A stretch of DNA of 5,349 nt from an uncultured Helicobacteraceae bacterium. Lineage in GTDB: Bacteria > Campylobacterota > Campylobacteria > Campylobacterales > Sulfurimonadaceae. A model generated the notes under the pieces. That model was not told where the DNA came from and did not search any database. It worked only from the letters and a program-made list of their open reading frames with translations. A program made the position numbers and the translations under genes. Every line of letters starts with the position of its first letter. Position 1 is the stretch's first letter. Location: NCBI GenBank assembly GCA_903903705.1, contig CAIUZU010000238.1, forward strand, positions 1-5,349, given 5' to 3'. Positions 1 through 5,349 of the stretch are shown here, one piece after another.

Positions 1-1484
1 TCAAAAAAAATATTGTGCAAATTGCCATAGAGCATAACTTTATTCAAAAAAAAGAGAAACCATCCTCCTATAGCCTTGAAATCATAAAAAAATATGAGAT
101 TATTATCATCAAAGAGGATGAGAAAAATTTTTATATAGAGTGCAAAGAGCTGCTCGGTCCAAAACGTCTAAGCGAACTTCAAACACAACTTGGAAAAAAT
201 ATTATCCAAAAAGCTATTCCGGTACGAGAGTTTACACAAAAGTTCAATGAGCTTCTAACCGTAGATCCTGATGCCATAGAGAAGAGAATCAAGCAGTTTA
301 ACGGCTTTGACGCTGATGATGAAGAAGTATTATCGCTCTTTGAGATGATTTTAAACCACGGCATTAAAAACGGTGTAAGCGATATACATATAAATGCATA
401 CGAAAATTTCTCTTGGCTGAGATACAGAATAAACGGCAAAGTTCAGGCAAAATATCTTCTAAACTTAGAGTTATCGCAAAGATTTTCACTAATCATCAAA
501 GAGAAATCAAACATCGATTTAGTAAATGTCCAAACACCTCAAAGCGGCGGTTTTACGCTGGAATTTCAAGAAGCAAAAGTAGATTTTCGTATTGAAATAG
601 GACCATCAAATTTTGGCGAAAATATAGTAATCCGTATTTTGGACAAATCAAGCAACCTCAAATCACTCGAACAGCTCTTTCCAACGCACCACCCGATGCA
701 TGAACACCTTTTTCGCTTTGTAAATCTAAAGAACGGATTTTTTCTCACGGTCGGACCGACGGGAAGCGGTAAAACGACAACTCTAAATGCCATCATCTCG
801 CAAAGAGACAGACTTCATGAGATTATCTACACCATTGAAGACCCGATTGAGTACAAGATAGATTTCGTTACTCAGTTTCAAGTCAATGAAGATATAGGTT
901 TTACATTTTCAAGTGCCATAAAATCAGTTATGCGTCAAGATCCGGATGTTATCGTCATCGGTGAGATGCGTGACAAAGAGAGTATTGCAACTGCACTAAA
1001 AGCGGCACACAGCGGACACATGGTCTACTCTACTCTTCACACCACAAACGCCTATATGGCACTTGAGAGAATTCGAGATGAGGGCGGAGATCTTTTTATC
1101 TTGGCATACTCTCTTAGCGGAGTTATCGCTCAAAGACTCGTTCCAAAACTTTGTGAGTGCAAAACAGCGGCGGCAGATGAGAGCGGGAAAAACTATTTCA
1201 AATCAAACAAAACCGGCTATCAAAAAAGAGGCTGCATAAAATGTAACTTTAGCGGCTACTCAGGACGCATACTTCTAACTGACATGGTTTTCATTCCCTC
1301 AGATATGAAGACACGCTACAGCTTCTACATGGCGCTTAAAAACAGCAGTGTACTGAAGGCTTGGGATAAGCTCATCACGTTTAGTTACTACGAATCGGCT
1401 AAGTATCTTTTTGAGCATGGTTCATGTGACTATGATACTTTGACGCTAGAGCTTCTATCACTAGGTTATATGGATGAAAATTAA
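1..1484 (+). CDS. gspE: GspE/PilB-family type II secretion / type IV pilus assembly ATPase (5' end outside window)
   Basis: This is the cytoplasmic hexameric ATPase that powers addition of pilin-like subunits at the inner-membrane platform. Residues are numbered from the GTG at 15. An N-terminal GspE-N-like region spans about 40-90, and the N2 domain with SDIHI at 122-126 (normally SDIHIEP) runs to about 205. The motor domain follows: Walker A GPTGSGKT at 247-254 (K253), Asp box TIEDPIEY at 273-280, Walker B DPDVIVIGE at 309-317 and a His box around H335 and H342. A cysteine cluster (C380, C382, C407, C410) and GYSGR at 414-418 close the core. The first cysteine pair is C-x-C, not the usual C-x2-C. 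The frame stays open to the left edge and the GTG has no ribosome binding site, so the true start is probably upstream. At 489+ residues it is near full length. PilT-type retraction ATPases are excluded by the N-terminal region and the cysteine cluster. Pathway (secretion, pilus or DNA uptake, as in Campylobacter CtsE) is not resolved. Confidence 0.93.
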   Translation, partial: KKNIVQIAIEHNFIQKKEKPSSYSLEIIKKYEIIIIKEDEKNFYIECKELLGPKRLSELQTQLGKNIIQKAIPVREFTQKFNELLTVDPDAIEKRIKQFNGFDADDEEVLSLFEMILNHGIKNGVSDIHINAYENFSWLRYRINGKVQAKYLLNLELSQRFSLIIKEKSNIDLVNVQTPQSGGFTLEFQEAKVDFRIEIGPSNFGENIVIRILDKSSNLKSLEQLFPTHHPMHEHLFRFVNLKNGFFLTVGPTGSGKTTTLNAIISQRDRLHEIIYTIEDPIEYKIDFVTQFQVNEDIGFTFSSAIKSVMRQDPDVIVIGEMRDKESIATALKAAHSGHMVYSTLHTTNAYMALERIRDEGGDLFILAYSLSGVIAQRLVPKLCECKTAAADESGKNYFKSNKTGYQKRGCIKCNFSGYSGRILLTDMVFIPSDMKTRYSFYMALKNSSVLKAWDKLITFSYYESAKYLFEHGSCDYDTLTLELLSLGYMDEN

Positions 1485-1497
1485 TCTCTACACAATG
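1463..1497 (+). promoter_or_regulatory. translational coupling region, ATPase to platform protein
   Basis: The platform gene ATG at 1474 lies 8 bases after AGG (1463-1465), and the ATPase stop TAA is at 1482-1484, so the genes overlap by 11 bases. This fits translation of the platform protein by ribosomes finishing the ATPase. The second in-frame ATG at 1495 has no visible ribosome binding site. Confidence 0.55.
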
Positions 1498-2523
1498 TTA
1501 AAAACATTGCATTTTACGCTGCAAAATGGGAAAAGTTTGTCAAGCGGTATGCAGCTTCTCGCAAACAGTGCAGAGACAAAAAAAGAGAAAATCATCTACC
1601 AAAAGATATATAATGACCTAAAAGACGGAAGTACATTTTCTGCAGCTCTTAAAAAAAACCGCCTCGGTTCGCTGGATGTTTTGCAGTTTATATCCATTGC
1701 GGAAAAAGGGGTCAGCTTTAGGATTGCTCTTGGAAAAATCATAGCCTATTTGGAGATGAAAGATCTCTACGAAAGAGAGTCAAACGAAAAAACTAATATA
1801 CCCTTTATCTATCTCTTTATATCCTCCATTATAGTTATAGCCGTAAAGTTTTTTGCCATTCCATACCAGATGCAAGAGGCACAAAAATACAGCAAAGAGA
1901 TTTTAGCTATGATTGATACGCATCTTGGTATTGCTCAGCTTATGAGCGATATGCTTTTTCTATCTCTCGTAGTCGTCGCATTTTACTTTATAGTTTTGTT
2001 AACCGCCCTCTTTAGCCACTCTTTTCTTATTCAAGGCATTGCCAAACATGTAGCGCTTCTTCTTCCTTTTTCATCTAAAATTATCGTAAAATTTGAAAAG
2101 TTCATGCTCTTTAATATGCTTGGGGAGATGCTTCAAAGCGGCATATCCTATAAAAAAGCTCTAAACTCGGCTATTTTGACAATATCTGTTATAAAATTTA
2201 AAAAGGCTCTTCGAGAGACGCTTGATAGCATAAAAAATGACGGAAAATTTATATTTCACTCTAGCTTGTATGACGGCGTTGAAAAAGGACTGCTGCTTGG
2301 AGCCGGAACATCGATGCAGGTTGGAACTATTATGAGTGAAATCAGCAGCCGTGCAAAAACCGAAGCACTTATGCTCACTACAAAGTTTTTTCGTCTTGTT
2401 ACGATGATGTCTATATTTATGATGGCATTTGCTGTATTTATCGAGTTTTATACGGTAGTGCTGACTCAGATTATTATACAAAAAGGTCTTATAGATATGA
2501 CTCGCGGAAATGGGGCTTTTTGA
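1474..2523 (+). CDS. gspF: GspF/PilC-family inner-membrane platform protein
   Basis: This polytopic inner-membrane protein would couple the ATPase to subunit assembly. The 349 residues show two T2SSF repeats. The first, about 7-105, has the amphipathic start LHFTLQNGKSLSSGMQLL. The second, about 206-330, has FNMLGEMLQSGISYKKAL. Hydrophobic membrane segments lie at about 109-130, 159-185 and 305-333, the usual three-segment pattern. Classical GspF/PilC proteins are about 400 residues. This one lacks the roughly 50-residue N-terminal segment before the first repeat. The glycine-rich turn of the second repeat reads GAGTSMQVG where many family members have a GE-x-tG type sequence. The start at 1474 is chosen because AGG at 1463-1465 sits 8 bases upstream and because it overlaps the ATPase end by 11 bases, which suggests coupled translation. 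An in-frame ATG at 1495 is a weaker alternative. The adjacent ATPase supports the call. Confidence 0.88.
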   Translation: MKINLYTMLKTLHFTLQNGKSLSSGMQLLANSAETKKEKIIYQKIYNDLKDGSTFSAALKKNRLGSLDVLQFISIAEKGVSFRIALGKIIAYLEMKDLYERESNEKTNIPFIYLFISSIIVIAVKFFAIPYQMQEAQKYSKEILAMIDTHLGIAQLMSDMLFLSLVVVAFYFIVLLTALFSHSFLIQGIAKHVALLLPFSSKIIVKFEKFMLFNMLGEMLQSGISYKKALNSAILTISVIKFKKALRETLDSIKNDGKFIFHSSLYDGVEKGLLLGAGTSMQVGTIMSEISSRAKTEALMLTTKFFRLVTMMSIFMMAFAVFIEFYTVVLTQIIIQKGLIDMTRGNGAF

Positions 2524-2525
2524 TG
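2506..2525 (+). promoter_or_regulatory. ribosome binding region and TGATG stop-start junction
   Basis: The platform gene stop TGA (2521-2523) shares its last base with the prepilin ATG (2523-2525). A purine-rich stretch with GGGG at 2512-2515 lies 7 bases before the ATG. The junction decides the start: the TTG at 2520 is only three bases upstream and less likely. Confidence 0.5.
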
Positions 2526-2600
2526 AGAAGAGGATATCTTTTAGCGGAGGCGATGATTGCGGTTATTATCGCAGGTATTGTTGCGGCAATTTTTACAACT
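2523..2600 (+). other. prepilin peptidase processing site and hydrophobic N-terminal helix
   Basis: Codons 1-4 encode MRRG, a very short positive leader. The mature chain begins YLLAE, with Gly at -1 and Glu at +5, then an Ala/Ile/Val-rich hydrophobic helix. This is the diagnostic signature of type IV pilin-like proteins and is the reason for the prepilin call. Confidence 0.75.
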
Positions 2601-3176
2601 ATGAACTACTACACGCATCTGCAGTCAAATATGCTTAAAGGGCAAAACTCAAAAACCATCCTAGAGGTTATTAGAAGCCGCCTTCTTCAGACGGCACAAG
2701 ATACAGACAGTGATTCATACTTTGAACTATTAAAAGAAGAAGCGGATAGCACCCTGCCTGTTAATATAGGCTTAGGAGTGGATGCATGGGGAAAAAGAGT
2801 TTTCTACTCAACCATAGATTTGGGTTCTGCAAATGCCGATGCATTATATGCCCAAAATATTATTTCCATCTCTCCAAACGCAAATATTGCCGGCAGGCTT
2901 GTAAGTTCAGGTCAGGATATGATTCTTGATACGGATAAAGATGACAGCGAAGCTCAGGGGGATGATCTCATGCTTGAGATCGGGGTTGGAGAGTTAAATC
3001 ACTTCAAACTCTACGGCTCATCAGAGATAACGACTCAAACACGCGGTTATAACAGTGCAATAGTATCAGCTACAGAACCTGTTGCTCCGATTAACGGAGC
3101 ACTTTGGTTTGACACTGCTGTTTCAAAACTAAAAATGTATAACTCGACTACATTAACATGGACTCAGATTAATTAA
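2523..3176 (+). CDS. prepilin-like protein (GspG-like pseudopilin) with a tail-fibre-like C-terminal motif
   Basis: This is a probable subunit of the filament built by the two preceding gene products. The 217-residue protein begins MRRG followed by YLLAEAMIAVIIAGIVAAIF. That is a class III-type prepilin signal: G4 at -1, hydrophobic positions, Glu at +5 of the mature chain (E8 of the precursor) and a long hydrophobic helix to about 25. Cleavage by prepilin peptidase after G4 would leave about 213 residues. The middle resembles major pseudopilins: DAWG at 87-90, then SSGQD at 128-132 and an Asp-rich stretch (D136, D138, D140, D141, D147, D148) where GspG binds calcium. The end (185-217) carries G192, LWFDT at 194-198, LK, YN at 206-207 and W213, a pattern I associate with phage tail fibres. 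The ATG at 2523 is preferred to the TTG at 2520: it gives a TGATG junction and GGGG lies at 2512-2515. The +1 residue is Tyr, which is uncommon. Which pilin class it belongs to is not settled. Confidence 0.8.
   Translation: MRRGYLLAEAMIAVIIAGIVAAIFTTMNYYTHLQSNMLKGQNSKTILEVIRSRLLQTAQDTDSDSYFELLKEEADSTLPVNIGLGVDAWGKRVFYSTIDLGSANADALYAQNIISISPNANIAGRLVSSGQDMILDTDKDDSEAQGDDLMLEIGVGELNHFKLYGSSEITTQTRGYNSAIVSATEPVAPINGALWFDTAVSKLKMYNSTTLTWTQIN
3075..3173 (+). other. C-terminal LWFDT / YN tail-fibre-like motif
   Basis: Residues 185-217 of the prepilin-like protein hold Pro-rich lead-in residues, G192, LWFDT, LK, YN and a closing Trp. From family knowledge, a spaced G-D-L-W-[FY]-D-T ... L-K-V-Y ... 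W pattern is common in phage tail fibres and similar appendage-tip proteins. Assignment is by pattern recognition only. Confidence 0.45.
3173..3176. other. interlocked convergent stop codons (TTAA)
   Basis: TTAA holds both stops: TAA at 3174-3176 for the prepilin-like gene on plus, and TAA read from 3175-3173 for bamA on minus. The genes overlap by four bases, leaving no space for a separate terminator. A short AT-rich inverted repeat, AGATT (3166-3170) and AATCT (3177-3181), surrounds it but is weak. Confidence 0.9.
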
Positions 3177-5349
3177 AATCTCTGTCCCATTGTAAACTCA
3201 AACAAGGCAGTTTTGTCACCCTCTTCTTCTGCTAGAGGTTTTGAGAACATCAACTGAATCGGTCCAACAGGAGAGAACCACTCCAGTCCTGCTCCAAATC
3301 CGCCGCGAGATAGGTTTTCTATGTTAAAACCATCCTCGGCTTTTTCTGTTGTTCCGATATAACCCCAGTCAAGATATGTAACTAAACGCATCTTTGCCTT
3401 TGGCACAAGAGGAAAACTGAGTTCAAAGGTGTTTGTTGCACTATATTCGCCTCCGTATCTTCTTACTCCATCATCGGCTGTCGCATCATCCTTAGTTTTT
3501 GGAGAGAGAGAGTACGATTCATATCCTCTGACACTTCCTATACCGCCCATGTAAAATCTCTCGGCAACAGGAAGAAAATCAAGCTCTTTTACATAGTTAA
3601 ACTTCGCTTTATATCTTGCGATAAGGTCAAAATTTACATACTCTTCAAGACCCTTAAATGCAGAGAAACTTGTTCTGCCTTTTATAAAACTTGCATCTCC
3701 TCCAATTCCTGCATTTTCAATACTTTGACTAAGTATAAATCCATTTCTTGGCAGATAAAAGTCATCCGTATTGTCATATTTTGCACTTACGGTAGCAGAG
3801 CTTTTCGCATAATTTTGAAAATATGGATCATTTATATATTCAGAATCTTCTTCAAACTCATAGCTATTTTTTGAAAATCCATATCCTAAATGTCCGCTGA
3901 TGTATCTCGTAAATTTATGACCGACTCCAAAATTCATTCCATCAGATAAAACGGTATAGTCGTTATACTGATACTCAGATGTATAAACAGAGAAGTTACC
4001 GCTAAAATCGCTATCGTTTAGTCTCGGGTTTGATATGCTAAATGAGTAGTTAGACGTCAACTCAGAACGCTCTGCCTTTATACCGACATCAATACCTGAT
4101 CCCCAAATATTTCTATCATTTACAGCAACGCTTATAAGAATTCCTCCGTAGCTTCCATACCCGCCGCCTAGCTGAATGTTCCCGGTAGGGGCTTCCTTAA
4201 CCTTAACTATAAGATCCATAGTTTTATTGTCTATTCTTTTCTCTTCTATCGTATTTCCATCAAAAAAGCCAAGTCGCCCTAGCGCATTTCTCGAATCCTT
4301 CAAATCTGTTAACGAGTACATATCATTTGGACCCAGATATAGCTCTCTTCTTATAATTCTATCAAGCGTTCTGTTGTTGCCTGAGATGATTACATTTCTG
4401 ATTTTAACTTTATCACCCGGTATGATTTTAAAAACGACTTCAACTGTTTGCTTATCTTTATCTTTTTTAAGATCCGGAACAACCTCAACAAACGCATAAC
4501 TCAAATCTGCAATAAGAGTTTTGATTCTTTGTGCATCTTCACGAAAGGTTTTAATATTAAATGGCTTTGCTATCTGAAGTTTTATCAGCTCTTTAATAAG
4601 AGCGTCATCCACCACATTTTTAGTCTGATTTATACTTATGCCGCTTACGCTGTAAACTGCGCCCTCTTCTATCTGGTAGCTCATATCTGCGGTGTAGTTA
4701 TCAAAATTTACTTTTGAGAAAGGTTCTTTTACATCAATATCCAAATATCCATACTGCATGTAAATATCTCGCATTCTAAGGTGATCGTATGCCAAATCTG
4801 CGACTCGCATTTTTCCATCATTTCTGCCCCAGAGCCATCCCATAAACTCTCGCTCTTTGTTTGCTATAACCTCTTCAAACTCACTGATATCAATATTTTT
4901 CATACCGCTATAAGTAAGGTCTTCAATGACTATCTCTTCACCTTCATTTACCAAAAAAGTAACCATTACGCTTCCGTTTTCAAGACGCTCTTCTTGAATC
5001 TCAACCACGCTGTCGATCTTTGCTTCTTGATTTATCGCTTCTATAATTCTTTTTTTTGCGGCTTCAAGTTTTTTCTCATCATAAAGAGAACCTACTTTGA
5101 TCTGAAGTATGCTGTTTCGCACATCACTATCATTCTCTTTCCATCCCTTTAACTCTATTTTTGAGATATGAGGTTTCTCTTTAAAATGAAATGTTAAAAC
5201 TCCGTCATTATCGATATCAATCCAAATATCTTCAAAATAACCCTGTTTATAATACGCTTTTATTGATGCGTCAAGCATCTCTTCACTAACCGTATCACCG
5301 GCTTCAAACTTAAGTATTCTAAGAGCCACGGATTCGGACATATGAACCA
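3173..5349 (-). CDS. bamA: BamA, outer-membrane beta-barrel assembly factor (N-terminus outside window)
   Basis: This Omp85-family protein folds and inserts beta-barrel proteins into the outer membrane. Residues are numbered from the ATG at 5341. There are five periplasmic POTRA domains: the tail of POTRA1 (1-56), POTRA2 (57-137), POTRA3 (138-230), POTRA4 (231-312) and POTRA5 (313-387). POTRA1 shows the usual GYFEDIWIDID strand. The 16-strand barrel fills about 388-722, with VRGY at 604-607 in the conserved loop-6 signature, SPVGPIQ near 690-696 and FEFTMGQRF ending in Phe as the C-terminal beta-signal. Five POTRA domains favour BamA over TamA, which has three. The ATG at 5341 is not the real start: the frame is open to the right edge (Val-His precede it) and a signal peptide plus the first POTRA1 strand are missing. 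The tail overlaps the prepilin-like gene by four bases. It has no evident functional tie to that operon. Confidence 0.95.
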   Translation of the reverse strand, partial: VHMSESVALRILKFEAGDTVSEEMLDASIKAYYKQGYFEDIWIDIDNDGVLTFHFKEKPHISKIELKGWKENDSDVRNSILQIKVGSLYDEKKLEAAKKRIIEAINQEAKIDSVVEIQEERLENGSVMVTFLVNEGEEIVIEDLTYSGMKNIDISEFEEVIANKEREFMGWLWGRNDGKMRVADLAYDHLRMRDIYMQYGYLDIDVKEPFSKVNFDNYTADMSYQIEEGAVYSVSGISINQTKNVVDDALIKELIKLQIAKPFNIKTFREDAQRIKTLIADLSYAFVEVVPDLKKDKDKQTVEVVFKIIPGDKVKIRNVIISGNNRTLDRIIRRELYLGPNDMYSLTDLKDSRNALGRLGFFDGNTIEEKRIDNKTMDLIVKVKEAPTGNIQLGGGYGSYGGILISVAVNDRNIWGSGIDVGIKAERSELTSNYSFSISNPRLNDSDFSGNFSVYTSEYQYNDYTVLSDGMNFGVGHKFTRYISGHLGYGFSKNSYEFEEDSEYINDPYFQNYAKSSATVSAKYDNTDDFYLPRNGFILSQSIENAGIGGDASFIKGRTSFSAFKGLEEYVNFDLIARYKAKFNYVKELDFLPVAERFYMGGIGSVRGYESYSLSPKTKDDATADDGVRRYGGEYSATNTFELSFPLVPKAKMRLVTYLDWGYIGTTEKAEDGFNIENLSRGGFGAGLEWFSPVGPIQLMFSKPLAEEEGDKTALFEFTMGQRF

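Noticed and set aside
15..17. GTG at 15 as the ATPase start
   Set aside because: The frame remains open upstream (codons for Lys-Lys-Asn-Ile precede it) and no ribosome binding site is visible, so it is probably an internal Val.
1651..1658. Runs of eight A or T (3-10, 46-53, 1651-1658, 5050-5057) as phase-variable tracts
   Set aside because: Such runs are common in AT-rich lysine-rich coding DNA, are short, and every frame around them is intact.
2161..2481. 106-residue minus-strand open frame opposite the platform gene
   Set aside because: It has no recognisable domain or ribosome binding site and lies wholly antisense to a well-supported gene.
3166..3181. AGATT/AATCT inverted repeat as a terminator
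   Set aside because: The stem is five mostly A/T pairs with no GC-rich core and no clear following U tract.
4176..5152. Plus-strand open frames opposite bamA (107, 89 and 123 residues)
   Set aside because: They are antisense shadows of BamA: low complexity, hydrophobic, Cys/Phe-rich translation and no family motifs.
5339..5341. ATG at 5341 (minus) as the bamA start
   Set aside because: It falls inside POTRA1, leaves no signal peptide, and the frame is open to the window edge.

Overview
The window is fully coding, low in GC (roughly 35-40% by eye), and holds four protein genes. Three are on the plus strand: a GspE/PilB-type secretion ATPase, a GspF/PilC-type platform protein and a prepilin-like protein. 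The fourth is an Omp85/BamA gene on the minus strand, convergent with them. The BamA gene implies a Gram-negative host. The AT-rich, Lys/Ile/Phe-rich coding style and the closely packed, overlapping genes fit Campylobacterota (Sulfurimonas-like). That placement is an impression from composition and family style, not a search result.

Layout. Positions 1-1484 carry the ATPase, open at its 5' end: the frame runs off the left edge, so the true start is probably just outside. Positions 1474-2523 carry the platform protein, whose start overlaps the ATPase end by 11 bases. Positions 2523-3176 carry the prepilin-like protein, whose ATG shares its A with the preceding TGA (TGATG). These junctions mark one translationally coupled operon whose promoter lies left of the window. 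Positions 3173-5349 (minus) carry BamA, with its signal peptide and the start of POTRA1 beyond the right edge. The stop codons of the two convergent genes interlock in TTAA (3173-3176), so there is no intergenic space and no clear terminator.

How the genes work together. The first three encode the cytoplasmic motor, the inner-membrane platform and a pilin-type filament subunit, which is the minimal core of a type IV filament machine (type II secretion, type IV pilus or DNA-uptake pseudopilus). Campylobacter jejuni has a related Cts transformation system with ctsE next to ctsF, so DNA uptake is one plausible role. Secretion or a pilus cannot be excluded, because the secretin, prepilin peptidase and other pilins are not in view. 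BamA inserts outer-membrane beta-barrel proteins and is a separate housekeeping gene.

The most unusual point is the prepilin-like protein. Behind a GspG-like middle region (DAWG and an Asp-rich loop) it ends in a short motif, G-x-LWFDT-x4-LK-x-YN...W, of the type seen in phage tail-fibre and other surface-tip proteins. Nothing else in the window suggests a wholly new system.
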